NCBI GenBank assembly: GCA_018417955.1
Contig: JACTVC010000018.1
Location: forward strand, 186,001 to 250,000
Direction of reading: 5' to 3'
DNA: 64,000 nt
Source: Laccaria trichodermophora
Lineage: Eukaryota; Basidiomycota; Agaricomycetes; Agaricales; Hydnangiaceae
Part shown: piece after piece, positions 1 through 11,616 of the stretch
Numbering within the stretch: position 1 is the first letter of the stretch
How the letters are laid out: each line of letters opens with the position of its first letter
The notes under the pieces: generated by a model
Told to the model about the DNA's origin: nothing
The model's database searches: none
What the model saw: only the letters and a program-made list of their open reading frames with translations
Made by a program: the position numbers and the translations under genes

Positions 1-2990
1 ACACAGACTCGGGCTCACACACCCTCTCACACCAAGACTTCTCATCCTGCTCCTCCAACTTCCTCGGCTTCTTCCCCTTCCTCCTCCGATTCACGTCCGT
101 GGACTTGATAACCCCTCCTTGCCTCTTCACCTCAATCGTGTACTCCCGCGGCGCTTCTCCCTCTCCAGGAACATCGTACCACCAGAAAAGCGTCTGGCCA
201 TCTACCCGCCACGTCCCACTGCTCACTTTCACTTCCACGTCCACGAGCAAAGGTGTGGGAGAGGGGGGAGAGAGGGACAGTGAGCTTGGTATTGATGGGT
301 CACAAAGGAGAGATGTAGATGATCCGCTGTCGATGCACCCTTGTTCCGTGTCAGAGGAACGATTTTCCATCTCCAGATCCCCTGAAGTTTGTGCCCGTTC
401 TCGTATTGAGTCCGACAACGACAAAGTGCTGCTGTTGGCCGACTTGCTTAGCTTGCTTGTCTTCCGCCGCCGCAGTTGTGGTCGCTTGTTTGCTGACGGT
501 GTGGAAGCCTTGCCCTGGACGAGTAGGCGGGGGTGTGCATAGTGCACTAGGGGTATATAAACCTCCGTAGTGAGGCCTTTCTCCTCTTCTTCGTCAACTT
601 CTCGCTCCTCGTAGGCTGTGCTGAAAGAATCAACACTCTTTTGCTTCATCCCCTTATTCTGTTCACGGAAGGACGAAGGCAGCTTGACAGGCCGGTCCTC
701 AGGCCCTACAATGACGACCATCCTGAACACCCCCTTCCCAATGTCGAACTTTACGTCTAGTGGTTTCCCCACCACTTTACTAGGGTAAGGTCGAGCGAAT
801 GCACGAACGGCTCGGGCGCCATTCGTCAAGAAGTCGTATGGGTTAGGGGGTGAATTACGTGCCAATGACTGACCAAAACGCTTCAAATTAAGAGTCGACG
901 TTGATCCAGTAGAGCCAGTAGTAGCGAGAGTATCAAGACTCGGGGAAGAAAGCGCTGGCGCACCACGCAACTTGGGCGCCGCGAGGGGCCCAGGCTGTCG
1001 TTGAACCTCTGGTTGCTTGCTCAGCAATCCAGCACGACTGTCCATCGCATCCCGTTCGGGGATATTACAAACGTCATCGTCAGCCTCCTGATCTCGTTGC
1101 TTCAAAGACGATTTCTCGTCGTCGACGTCGTTCCAAACATCGTCAGGGCTCCACAAGCTCAGGTCCTCCATATTCCAGCCATCACCCCACTGATGCGAGT
1201 GATCGTCGGGGCAGAACGTCCAAATTGTATAATTGAGGCCGTTGGATCCATCACAGCCGTTCAGACTGGCGTCGAGAGCCTTTTCCTGGTTACGATAATC
1301 CCCTTTGAACTTGCCTTTATCCGTCCAGCCATACGACTTTTTCCCATCCATGTCGAAGGGTGTGCCGATCTCACCAATGATGGTTGGATATGGGCCAAGG
1401 ATATCCGCATCGGACTGCAGCATTGCCAACTGCTCTTGAAGGGACTTGCGAATAGCGCCAGAACCAACTTTGACTGCTTGCAAAGGGGAAGAATATTTCC
1501 CCCTCAGCAACCCCAGTGCATCGGCGTTGAACCAGTTCCAGTGCCGTGTCACGAGTGTGAGACCGTCGTAGTAGTGAGCAGAATAGGCACAGCGTCCTTG
1601 CAAGCAGTCATCGTCCTCTTCAAACTTCGGTGGCTTTGCGAACACGGGAGGTTGAACGAATATGATGGCTTCGGGATGCGCTGAACGGATGCGCTGGGTA
1701 TAAGCCACGAAATGGGGCTTCCAATAGTCAGTAATGAAGTCGACTTCTTGGCCGGTCAGGGGATGGTACTTGAAGTAATCAGGGCGAACGATGTAACCTG
1801 TTTCGATGTCCCAAACGCCGTGTTGGGCCCATATGCATGTCCCAAGAGTCCACTTAGTCGTATCGCGCTTCCACCCCCATTTTGGGTGAACTCCATCAAC
1901 TTCCTCTTCGCCATCTGACCAGAGCTTCCGGCCCTTAGGGTCAATGGTAACTGTTCCGTCCCGTGAGGGCCCGAACATTCCGAAAGTCCAGTGGTCCACC
2001 GTCTGCGCCTTGCCCATTCCCAACCTGAGACCCTGGGCTGGCGTTGGAGCAGGCCCTTTCTTGAGTGTGGAGCCCTGTCGCGCGGGAATGGTGTTAAGGT
2101 CATCCCACCCGCAAAGACCTTCGAATGGTTCATTCATGTTGTCCCACCCAATGATGCAGTCGTCCAACAGACTACCATTGTCGTATTCTCGTATGCGGTC
2201 CGCTAGGACTCCACATGCACCAATGTAGTGGTCTTGAAGATAATCCTGGATATTGACGCCATCAATTATGCAATCGGGTGCAAAGTCGCGGCCAGCGAAG
2301 AAGAGGGTGAAGACAGTCTGTGAAAACAGACGGCCGTAGTTCGTGCTCCATATCATAGCGGGTAGGGCCGCAGGATCAGGAGCATGGGCTAGTGGATACT
2401 CGCAATGTATGATAGCGGCCTGAGTGTCGGTGATATGCTTTGCGTTGATACCGCAAGCAGCGAGAGTCCAGTACGGTGCACCTGAACCACCAGAGAAGCG
2501 AGACCACTGACGCAATTCAGCAAAAGAGAGAAAGGTGCGACAGGATGAGACTCACTGTGTCTTGGTGGGGATCTAAGTAAACACGAAAGCCATAGTCCTT
2601 GCACTTTTGCAGAACGCGTATTGTGTAGTCAATGAATTCGTAGTCGTACTTCTTAGGCCCAGCATGCTCTATGGCCTCCCATGTGAAAGGGAACCTGAGC
2701 ATGTTGAACCCCCAACCTCTCAGCCGCGCCAAATGCACGTCCGCGGATCCATCGTCGATGTTAAGTGGTCTCCCGACGAAGCTCTCGCCGCCAGCCTCTG
2801 CGCTATCCCAAAAGTCTTCGAGGAGATATGACAGGTGGCCAACGGGAGCTTTAGATGCCCCAGAAAGGTTCACACCACGTAGGAGAAGAGTCCGACCAGC
2901 GGAGTCGACGAAATTGCAGTCGAGGGTGTGAATGTAAGAGCTTGACGTCGGAAGGCCCGTCGCTGGGGACGTTTGTGGGACCTTGGGCAT
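1..2990 (-). CDS. GH5 steryl-beta-glucosidase / glucocerebrosidase (EGCrP-like), 3' end beyond the window
   Basis: The product should hydrolyse the beta-glucosidic bond of ergosteryl-glucoside or glucosylceramide. Exon 1 is 2556..2990 (145 codons), a 49-bp intron is 2507..2555, and exon 2 runs from 2506 out of the window without a stop; about 980 residues are visible. GH5 signatures in order: LLLRGVNLSG near residue 40, LDPHQDTWSRFSGG across the splice junction, WDNMNEPFEG with the likely acid/base Glu at about 271, and IIGEIGTPFDMD with the likely nucleophile Glu at about 524. A C-terminal beta-sandwich of the GH5 C-terminal type follows (TEVYIPLVHYAH, WRVDGQTLLWWYD), split by a long low-complexity insert. 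The start is the ATG at 2990; the codon four triplets upstream is TTG. Fungal members with this layout act in sterylglucoside or glucosylceramide breakdown. Family is sure; which glycolipid is preferred is inference. Confidence 0.9.
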
Positions 2991-3507
2991 GGTGTCGAGC
3001 AAAAGGATGCTTGTGGCACTGAAGAACGATTGAGCGGGGATTCCGCCACAGGATTCACTTTGATTGTGAGGTCATCGCTGCAAAATATAATCGTACCACT
3101 CTTCTTTATCCGCTTTAGGCACTTTCTCCACAACTCCAATAAGTTAAGAACACTGCACAGCGATACTACGGCCGATTCGTCGCACAAGAAACGCAATACT
3201 TTCATAATCCTAACGGCAAGCAAGGGGATATTTCCTTGACAACCGACTCATTTTTTTGCCGAAAAGAATAGAAATATATGGACTCTGAATCTATTTCTGT
3301 CCTCGATCTCATTCAAGATTGTCTAGCAAATTTTCGACTAAAGTGCTGCGCGATTCTGGGGAGCATCGACGGCTGGTAATCGTTTTCCACCTCTGCTCAT
3401 CAGATAGTCGCTGGATAAGCACACTTCTTATAATCGCACGTTCCTCGGGCAGATGAATACACACACGCGAGAGCTCGAAGACAGAAGACGTCTTTGCGAC
3501 ACACGCC
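2991..3507. other. Intergenic, GH5 upstream region
   Basis: Lies between the GH5 start and the stop of the first F-box gene. I see no convincing coding sequence; it should hold the GH5 promoter. Confidence 0.5.
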
Positions 3508-4779
3508 TCAGCCCGGGTGGAGCAATCTTCCTTCCGCATCCTCAAAAGTCACCCCTACCGCCCGAAGGACGTCCAGTTGAATCCGGAGTAGGCGAGGGTG
3601 TGTCTTCAGACCTGTGACATTCCGGTCATCGGATAACCGAACGGTTTTCAATGTAGGACATATCACCGCGGTCCGAACAATGAAATTAAACATCCTGGAG
3701 TAAAATGCCGATCTGCTCTGAAGTTTCCTGCAAGCAATTTTGATCAGGTTGACAGGGGGGAATGCCGTTAGGTGGATGGTCAATTCAGTCCAGTCCCCGA
3801 CGGTAAGCTCTAAGGTTACAAGGTTAGGACAGGTTTCCGATATCAAATCAATCATCCAGGGTATAGGAATGTTCATCGCCAGCGACCTCAGCTTAACACC
3901 ATGCTTGCGAAAAAGCGGTCCAGGAGACGGGTATTCGCGGTAATGGTCGTCGATACGATACGTCAAGTGCTGCAGGTTCGGGAGCTCCAAGTCATGCACG
4001 AAGTCAATGATCCACGAGCAAGAAAGATGTATAGATGTGAGGGAGGAAAGGTCAGGGATGGGCTGAAGATCGCATTTGGTGTCTGTTGATTCAAAGTCGC
4101 TTATCGAGCGAAGGTGAGGGCGGCTACTCAGAAATGCAAGCCAATCCCCTCTACGAGGTACAACATCAAAGTGGCAGCAGTATGCCACCTTCAAGTTCTC
4201 AGGAGAAGTAGATAGCAGGCCACTGCTTGGAAAAGTTAGCCAGGAGTAACGATTGCCGGTGACATCCAATATAATGATGCTAAGGTTTGGTAACATGGCG
4301 ATGATGTCTCCAACGAGAGCAACGTCACGGTTTGGATCGTTGGTAGAATCTCGCATCGCAACGTCGATTCGTTTGGTCCACCACCCCAAAGGAAGTGTGG
4401 TATCACTTGATGCGTTTTGAGAACGCCTCAGCGCCTCATACAGCGCAGCCACGTCCTTTCCTCGGCCAAGCCAAATGGACTCATACAGAAAACAGATGGC
4501 ATTCGCATACCAAGCTTTGCATACCAGAACCAGACATCGTCTCGTTACCTGACGAAAAGATGATTAACCGTTCGGCGTAAACAATATCCAACTCACCAGA
4601 GACTGTTTGAACGACTTCCTCTGTCTGCGCATGGTGGGGTCATGCTTATCGTAGTTATCTAAATCTGTAGAGAGAAGACCTGGAACGAGGGTTGCATGCC
4701 TGAAAATCAAGATCCAAATTTCTGGTGGCAAGATTGGCCAGTTGACCTGCGGTTTGCTGTACGTCTGCTTCGCCGACAT
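3508..4779 (-). CDS. F-box/LRR-like protein, tandem copy 1 (intact)
   Basis: Exon 1 is 4597..4779 (61 codons), a 48-bp intron is 4549..4596 (GTGAGT donor, TCAG acceptor), and exon 2 is 3508..4548, giving 407 aa. The N-terminus has an F-box-like motif, LPPEIWILIFRHATLVP at about residues 17-33, continued after the intron by RRCLVLVCKAWYANA. That is the agaric F-box pattern. The rest has irregular Leu-rich repeats (LPNLSIIILDV, LSSLTSIHL, LPNLQHLTY, CPNLVTLELTV, CPTLKTVRLSD). Such proteins are expected to bind Skp1 and choose substrates for SCF ubiquitin ligases; the substrate is unknown. It is the only member of the three-gene array with an intact start, splice sites and frame. Confidence 0.8.
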
Positions 4780-5024
4780 GATCCATTCACTGTTTGAATT
4801 TCTCGAGGTTTGATGGGGTGGATGCCGCCTCGGACATGAGAGATAAATGAGTCATCAGCAAACGTAGCACGTCACGTGGGTGCGCGACCCGACCTCTGAA
4901 TTCAAGGATTCCGTTTCAACAATCTGATAGGCTTGCATTCTGACATTGTTTCTGGCGGCTGATCATCCATAATACTGTACTATCATTCTATTGTTGTGAT
5001 CTCTACCTTTGCGTGGAATACGTC

Positions 5025-6273
5025 TCAGCCCGGGTGGAGCAACCTTCCTTCCTCATCCTCAAAAGCCACCCCTGCCTCCTGAAGGACTTCTAGTTGATCC
5101 CGGAGTAGGCGAGGGTGTGTCTTCAGATCTGCGATGTTCCGTTCATCGGATAACTGAACGGTTTTCAGTGTAGGGCATATCACCTTGGCCTGGACGATGA
5201 AGTCAAACAGATGGGAGTAAAATGCCGACTCGCCCTGGAGTTCCCCGCAAGCAATTTTAATCAGGTTGACAGGGGGGAATGTGGTTATGTCGGTGGCCAA
5301 GTCAGTCCAGTACTCGACGGTAAGCTCTAAATTTACGAGGTTAGGACAAGTTTTCGACATTAAATCAATCATCCAGGGTGTAGGGAAATTCACCGCCAGA
5401 GACCTCAGCTGCACGCCAAGCTGGCGAAAAAGCGGTCCGGGAGACCTCCATCTGTGTGACGGGTCATCGATAAGATACGTCAAGTGCTGCAAGTTCGGGA
5501 GCTCCAAGTAACGCAATAAGTCGAGGCTCCACGGATCTGAAAGATGTATAGATGTGAGGGAGGAAAGGTCAGGGATGTGTTGAAGCTTGCGTATCCTGTC
5601 GCTTGGCACAAAGGCCTATGGAGCGAAGGTGAGGGCGGCTACTCAGAAATGCAAGCCAATCCCGTCTACGAGGTACAACATCAAGATCGCAGCAGTATGC
5701 CACCTTCAAGTTGTCGGGAGAAGTTGAAAGTACATTGCTTGGAAAAGTGCCCACTTTCCAAAAGTGACATCCAATATGATGATGCTAAGGTTTGGTAGCA
5801 TGGCAATGATGTCTCCAACGAGAGTAATGTCGTGGCTGGGTTCGTTGGTAGACTCTCGCATCGCAACATCTATTCGTTTGGTCCACCACCCCAAACGAAG
5901 TGTGGCATCACTTGATGCGCTATGAGAACGCCTCAACGCCTCGTACAGTGCAGCCAGGTCCTTCCCTCGGCCAAGCCAAATGGACTCAAACAAAAAACAG
6001 ATGGCATTCGCATACCAGAATGAGACACCGTCTCGTTACCTAATGGAAAGATGGTTAGTCGTTCGAGGTAAATGATATACAACTCACCAGAGACAGTTTG
6101 AATGACTTCCTCTGTCTGCGCATGGTGGGGTCGTGCTTGTCGTAGTTATCTAAATCTGTAGAGAGCAGATCTGGAACGAGGGTTGCATGCCTGAAAATCA
6201 AATTTCTGGTGGTAAGTTGGGCCAGTTGACCTGTGGTTCGCTGTACGTCTGCTTCGCCGACTTGAGCCTTCAA
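5025..6273 (-). pseudogene. F-box/LRR-like pseudogene, tandem copy 2
   Basis: Close paralogue of the copies on both sides, but broken in several places. The ATG is now AAG near 6273. About 7 bp are missing inside the F-box codons, so the LPPEI motif runs straight into a stop. The body lies in three frames (about 5706..5993, 5610..5754 and 5025..5609), implying two further frameshifts. The C-terminal part ends in the same LLHPG sequence as copies 1 and 3. The leucine-rich blocks remain easy to recognise, so inactivation looks recent. Confidence 0.85.
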
Positions 6274-6472
6274 AGGTTCACTGTTTGAACTTTATGAGGT
6301 TTGGCAAACTTTTGGTCCGTTACATAAATGACTCGTGTCACGGCAAACGTAACGCGTCAGGTGGCTTGCTCAACGAGTCATTTCCAATTCAGTTTTAGCT
6401 TGCGTTTTGACATTAATGTACTACCAGACAATCTCAAGGTTTGCTGAGTGTGGGGTTTTGGTACGACGTTTT

Positions 6473-6600
6473 ATTGGGGTATCCTTCGGTGGTGGATGTC
6501 ACGGTTGAGCTCTTGGGATCCTCGACGGTTTCATCCTATGGATATCGGATATGAGTTGAGATCTACACGGTAGGCGAAGTGGTGTGTCTCGAAGCTCTAC
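6473..6600. repeat. Spacer segment duplicated with 8298..8440
   Basis: This stretch downstream of copy 3 closely matches 8298..8440 (shared TTGGGATCCTCGACGGT, then GAAGTGGTGTGTC and GAAGCTCTAC). The match shows the duplicated unit included 3' spacer as well as gene. Confidence 0.75.
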
Positions 6601-6618
6601 TGTTGCGTGAAATACGCC

Positions 6619-7894
6619 TTAGCCCGGGTGGAGCAACCTTCCTCCCTCATCCTCAAAAGCCACCCCTGCCGTCCGAAGGACTTCCAGTTGATCCCGGAGT
6701 AGGCGAGGGTGTGTCTTCAGACCTGCGACGTTCTGCTCATCGGATAACCGGACGGTTTTCAGTGTAGGGCATATCATCTTGGTCTCGACGATGAATTCAA
6801 ATATATGGGAGTAAAATGCCGATTTGTCCTGGAGTTTCCTGAAAGCAAATTTGATCAAGTTGACAGGGGGGAAAGTCGTTATGTCGGTGGTCAAGTCGGT
6901 CCACTCGTCGACGGTCAGCTCTAAGGTTAGGAGGTTAGGACAGGTTTCGGAAATCAAATCCATCATCCTGGGTGCAGGGATATTCATCGCCAGAGACCTC
7001 AGCTTTACGCCATGCTTTCGAAAAAGCGATTCAGGAAGCGTGAAGTCGCAGTGCAGGTCGTCGATATGATACGTCAAGTGCTGCAGATTCGGGAGCTCCA
7101 AGTAATCCAATAAGTCAACGGTCCACGGAAAAGAAATATGTATAGACGTGAGGGAGGAAAGATGAGGGATTGCCTGAAGCTTGCGTGTGTAGTCTCTTGC
7201 ATCAAAGTCGCTTATCGAGCGAAGGTGAGGACGGCTATTCAGAAATGCAAGCCAATCCTCTTCCTGAGGATCAACATGGAAATGGAAGTATACCACCTTC
7301 ACGTTCTCGGGAGAAGTAGATAGCAGGACACTGCTTGGAAATTTGCCCGGTTTCCGCAAGGCGTAACCAATGCCGGTGATATCCAATATGATGATACTAA
7401 GGTTTGGCAACAAGGCAATGATGTCTCCAACGAGAATGAGGTCATGGCTGGGTTCCTTGGTTGACTCTCGCATCGCAACATCTATTCGTTTGGTCCACCA
7501 CCCCAAAGGAAGTGTCGCATCAGCGCGATGAGAACGCCTCAACGCCTCGTACAGTGTAGCCAGGTCCTTTCCTCGGCCAAGCCAAATGGACTCATATAGA
7601 AAACAGATGGCATCCGCATACCAAGCTTTGCATACTAGAACCAGACACCGTCTCGTTACCTGATGAAAAGATGATCAGCCGTTCGGCGTACGTAAACAAT
7701 ATCCAACTCAACAGAGACTGTTTGAACGACTTCCTTGGTCTTCGCATTGCGGGGTCGTGCTTGTCGTAGTTATCTAGATCTGTACAGAGAAGATCTGGAA
7801 CGAGGGTTGCATGCCTGAAAATCAAGGTCCAGATTTCCGGTGGCAAGGTTGGCCAGTTGACCTGCGGTTTGCCATACGTCTGCCTCGCCGACAT
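6619..7894 (-). CDS. F-box/LRR-like protein, tandem copy 3 (splice donor mutated)
   Basis: Exon 1 (7712..7894, 183 nt) and exon 2 (6619..7659, 1041 nt) match copy 1 exactly in length, with the same F-box (LPPEIWTLIFRHATLVP, then RCLVLVCKAWYADA) and leucine-rich blocks. The donor that reads GTGAGT in copy 1 reads TTGAGT here (7711), and 4 bp are inserted in the intron. Retaining the intron shifts the frame. A cryptic intron from the GT inside CTCTGTTGAG to the GAG at the start of exon 2 would restore the frame, at the cost of three residues. It is therefore either a recent pseudogene or a gene using a shifted intron. The reading frame itself has no other lesion. Confidence 0.65.
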
Positions 7895-8710
7895 GAGCCG
7901 TTCACTATTTGGATTTTATGAGGTTTGGTAGGGTGCATGCACATGGATGCCGCTGAAATGATCAAGAAATGATTCGTGACAGTGTCACGGCAAACCCCTT
8001 CCAACCTCTCAAGGATTCCGTTTGAACCATCTGATAGACTTGCGTTCTGACATTGTTTCCGGATTCTAACCATCTATAATGTTGTACTATCAGACAACCT
8101 CAAGCCGTCATTCTATTGTTGTGATGAAGATGTGGTGTAGTCCATGCCGGAACACGGATTTGAAGAGGCCGTTAAATAGCTCGACGTAAATATTGCAATG
8201 CGACAAAGTAGCAATAAGGTGACTCAAGCATTATTCACGTAGGTTGTGGTTTTTCTGAGTCTGTATCCGATTGTGGGGTATTCGTAGGGACTTCTATTGG
8301 GGTATCCTTGGGTGTGAGTGTGGATGTCACCGTTGGGCTCTTGGGATCCTCGACGGTCTCATCCGATAAATGTCGGAGATGAGGTGGGATCTGGATACGT
8401 GGTAGCTGAAGTGGTGTGTCTTGAAGCTCTACCCAACCGCCACGCAGACCAATTTCGACGATGCGTTCTAGAATCCGCGACAGCTCGTCATTTCTGTGGT
8501 GTGGGCAGAGAATTCAGCGAAGATTGAGATATGGAAGATTGGAGATGGAAAGAAAAAGTGATAGCAGGGCAGGGCAAAACGAGGAAAAGCTCGTTAGAAG
8601 GGATAGGCATGGGAGGTTCAAAACCAAGTTAGGCCACCGAAGGGCTAAATGTGCAAACCCATTCCAACAAGGGTCGACAAATGGGAGGAATGGTGAGTGA
8701 TTGAGATAGC
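7895..8710. repeat. Spacer with a truncated extra copy of the F-box array unit
   Basis: The part next to copy 3 resembles the upstream flanks of copies 1 and 2 (GTGTCACGGCAAAC and related words). 8298..8440 duplicates 6473..6600. No gene seen; short ORFs here lack any family resemblance. Confidence 0.55.
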
Positions 8711-9300
8711 CTACCTCTGCCTCTCTTGAGACAACTCCTCTTCCCATCTTTGTGTCAAGGTATCAACTCGACTGTTCAACTCCGCCAAACCCGTCCCAAG
8801 GCCATCTATTTGATCGTCAATAGCATCTCGCCGTTTCGATTGATTTCTTGAACTACGCCACGTCTCGCCTATTATAAGGCTCGCAGCAACGGCGAAGAGA
8901 AACCCTTCTGCGAGTGCATTGGAGCCATTTTCTATCGCTCTACCGAGTTTGGGGTAAGTGGGCCGTAGGAAGGCAAGCAAGCCTGTAAGCGTACCGCGAT
9001 TCTGAAAGTGGCCGAATATGTCGCGCCGGCTCACCAAGGATATTGGTCCGAAGCTTCGTTTCAGAACGATACATGAACTGAGCGAGGCTGACACACATTT
9101 CGCGAAATCGTTCATGTCTGAAGCCTCGCCGTCAGAACGGGTCAAATTTGACCAAGTACGACGTACTGCCGAGCCTGTTCTTTTATTTGGGAAGAAATGG
9201 GCTTCGCTAACGTCTTTCATGAATTTTGTCAGTAGGTAGGAGATGATATTAGCGGGGAACACACTCGGATGATTAGAGTCGCAAGTTTCGCAGTTGCCAT
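8711..9300 (-). CDS. OPA3-like mitochondrial protein
   Basis: Four exons join cleanly: 9265..9300, 9167..9213, 8995..9117 and 8711..8939, giving 144 aa. Introns are 51, 49 and 55 bp with GTGTGT, GTACGT and GTACGC donors. The spliced protein shows the whole OPA3 pattern: MATAKLATLIIRTLAKPISS, ARQHERFREMCVSLAQ, LGEPARHIRPLSESRAIENG, then the conserved hydrophobic ALAEGFLFAVAASLIIGE followed by TWRSSRNQ. The C-terminal tail is a predicted coiled coil (LAELNSRVDTLTQRWEEEL). OPA3 proteins sit in mitochondrial membranes and influence mitochondrial morphology and lipid metabolism; the exact biochemical role is unresolved in the family. Length is close to fungal homologues. The first ATG of the MATAK sequence is the only sensible start. 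Confidence 0.92.
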
Positions 9301-9342
9301 GATGGAAAATGAGAGTGATATTCCAGCAGCTGACTGCCAGGT

Positions 9343-9621
9343 TTACAAAATTCGTCGTATAAAGTGATTAGGATCTTGTTTCCCGCGCCGAGGAAGGTCG
9401 TCACGACGAGGAACACTGTTTGTGTTTGCTTTCTGACAGCCTCCTCTCTCATGACGTACCAGTGGACCAGCCCTGGACGTACCTCTCCCTCGTTCATTGT
9501 TCACATAGATCGAGTCAATAAAGACAGAGCTTGCGGCGGCAGCACCGAACTGAAGGTTGGGACTATTATATCTCGTTTTGTATATGGAGAAATAACGTTG
9601 GTTTAGGGCAGAGGACACCAT
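9343..9621 (-). CDS. Possible small hypothetical protein upstream of OPA3
   Basis: An ATG at 9621 opens a frame starting MVSSALNQRYFSIYK with an Ala-rich hydrophobic stretch (FGAAAASSVFIDSIYV). It ends just before the OPA3 start. A GTACGT donor after NNERGR suggests splicing, but I could not find a join giving a family-like protein. Function unknown; it may also be noncoding leader sequence of OPA3. Confidence 0.25.
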   Translation of the reverse strand: MVSSALNQRYFSIYKTRYNSPNLQFGAAAASSVFIDSIYVNNERGRGTSRAGPLVRHERGGCQKANTNSVPRRDDLPRRGKQDPNHFIRRIL

Positions 9622-9971
9622 GCTACATCACCAATACTTGACATGCCGTGGAGAGACTTCGAAGTTCGACGCCCCGCGGTATGGTCTATAAACCGTGTCT
9701 GGCCACTGGCGATGGAAACAATCGCGTTCAAATTGATGTACATAAACAGTACTGGCTCACGAATAATTGGCGAACTCTAGACCGACTTACCGGTATGTTC
9801 TAGTCTCGACACCAGCCGTTACGGTGATATTACTAGGGGTAGAGATATTTGTGGTTTGTAATAGTTACCGTAAATTACCGCCCTCCTACTTACCCAAAAA
9901 AGATACTCCCTCTCCCTCAGATTTTACATCGCGATTACTCCGAGGCGACTGGTTTCGAGTCTAGGTATGTT
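9622..9971. other. Intergenic, no gene seen
   Basis: Only short ORFs without codon or family support. It separates two minus-strand genes. Confidence 0.5.
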
Positions 9972-11158
9972 CTAGCTCCTCTTGATTCCAGTCACCTTTT
10001 CAACCTGATTTCGGATTGCCTCAGCGACCATCTTGTCCTTCAAGTGGTCCGCCAAAGAGTCATTACTTTGGGACCCCTTCTTCAGGACGTGCTCCTGAAA
10101 TAGGCCGATAGCTTTGGCAGGTCAGTCGCCGGTGTGCACATTTAACACTCGCATACCTTTATCTAATGGATCTGCAAGGATTTAAACTACGTGTTGAGTT
10201 CAATAACACGACGCTTACCCTCTTTCTTTGCCCCTCCCCCAAGCGCAGAGCTTAACAAGTTGTCCACCAGACCATGCGACTTGGGAGGCTCTTGCTTTTG
10301 CCCTCCGATCACGCTGCCTATCTTCCCCAATAAATCCCCATGGTCACTCTTTTTCTGCTGTCCCGGTTGCTCCTGATGCAATACGTCCCCGAGCGCGCCC
10401 ATCAAACCCTGGTGTTTTGGGGGCGTCGGTGAGGTTTGGCTCTGATCGCTCAACCCTGCGATGAGGGCCCCACCAATCTTTCCCGCCAACCCTTCGTGAT
10501 TAGCACCTGAAGAGGCAAGAGCGCCCAGTACTCCCTCTTGTTTCGGTGGCGTTGCTGAAGATGGCTTTTGATGTGTCAATCCGGAGATCAGAGCCCCACC
10601 GATTTTCCCCGTCAACCCTTCGTGATTGGAACCAGGAGACGCAAAAGCGCTCGTTGGACCCTCTTGTTTCTGGGGAGACGGTGTGGATGACTTCTGATGG
10701 GTCAATTCTGAGATGAGAGCGCTGCCGATCTTTCCCACCAACCCAGAATCCTGTTGCTGGGAAGATGACGAGGACGAAGATGGCTTTTGATGTGTCAATC
10801 CGGAGATCAGAGCCCCACCGATTATCCCCGTCAACCCTTCATGATTGGCACCTGGAGACGCTATGGCGGTCGATGGACCCTCTTGTTTCTGGGGAGACGA
10901 TGTGGATGACTTCTGATGGGTCAATTCTGAGATGAGAGCACTGCCGATCTTTCCGGCCAACCCAAAATCATGTTGCTGGGAAGATGACGAGGACGATTTA
11001 TGGTTCCCCAACTCTCCCATGAGAGCACTACCTATCTTCCCCGCCAATCCTTCGTGCTTGGGAGGGAGAGTCGAAGCAGTCGATGTGGCTGGTTTATGGT
11101 CGGCCGGTTGGCTATGACCATTGTCCCCGATTTTTAAATCTTTCAAGAGATGATCCAT
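9972..11158 (-). CDS. Gly/Ser-rich repeat protein with conserved helical tail
   Basis: Exons 10219..11158, 10157..10171 (15 nt) and 9972..10111 give 364 aa. The first 300 residues contain about eight imperfect repeats of 25-42 residues, each opening with a G-L-x-G-K-I-G-x-A-L-I motif and followed by a Ser/Gln/Pro-rich linker (for example GLAGKIGSALISELTHQK). The micro-exon joins this to a charged helical tail: PLDKAIGLFQEHVLKKG, then LADHLKDKMVAEAIRNQVEK. No signal peptide or membrane span is seen. Agaricomycetes have many low-complexity proteins with this kind of tail, none with a role I can name. The regular repeat suggests amphipathic helices separated by flexible linkers. Confidence 0.75.
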
Positions 11159-11489
11159 GGGTGATGATGGGGATTGGTGCCAGTCAGTGCCTCGCGGATT
11201 GCGAACTTGATGTGCTCAAGGCTCAGGCCCCTTTATATGCCCTCGCCGCAAACATTGGGCTTGGCAACGCCGTGAACATGGTCTCTTGCGGAATCGATTG
11301 GATATCGATGAATCCAAGAAGTCTTGTCATTCCTTGGGGCTGTGTTGGAAGTCGGTCATAATCAAGACGTGAGGGTCTATGGACTTGTTTGACTTTTACA
11401 GCAGACGATGTGTAGTGAACCCCAACAGGATCTTTTCAAGAAATGAGGAGACGAGAGGACATGGACATCCTTGCTTTGACAGAAATAAC

Positions 11490-11595
11490 GCCTTCTTGGC
11501 TCAGTTGGTTAGAGCGCAGGTCTCATAGAAATATGAGTAATCACGTGATTGATTACGTAATCCTGAGGTCGCAAGTTCGAACCTTGCAGGGGGCA
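11490..11595 (+). tRNA. tRNA-Met (elongator, anticodon CAT) with a 32-nt intron
   Basis: The acceptor stem GCCTTCT pairs with AGGGGGC, the T arm is GCAAG-TTCGAAC-CTTGC, and the anticodon loop CTCATAA has CAT at 11524..11526. A 32-nt intron (11528..11559) sits one base 3' of the anticodon, the canonical position. The mature RNA is 74 nt. The intron contains TATGAG, complementary to the anticodon loop, as expected for tRNA endonuclease substrates. The U-U apposition at 31:39 is shared with eukaryotic elongator tRNA-Met. Confidence 0.93.
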
Positions 11596-11609
11596 CTAAA
11601 TAAATATCA

Positions 11610-11616
11610 TTTTTTT
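11610..11616 (+). terminator. RNA polymerase III terminator (T7)
   Basis: A run of seven T residues begins 15 bp after the tRNA 3' end. Confidence 0.8.
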
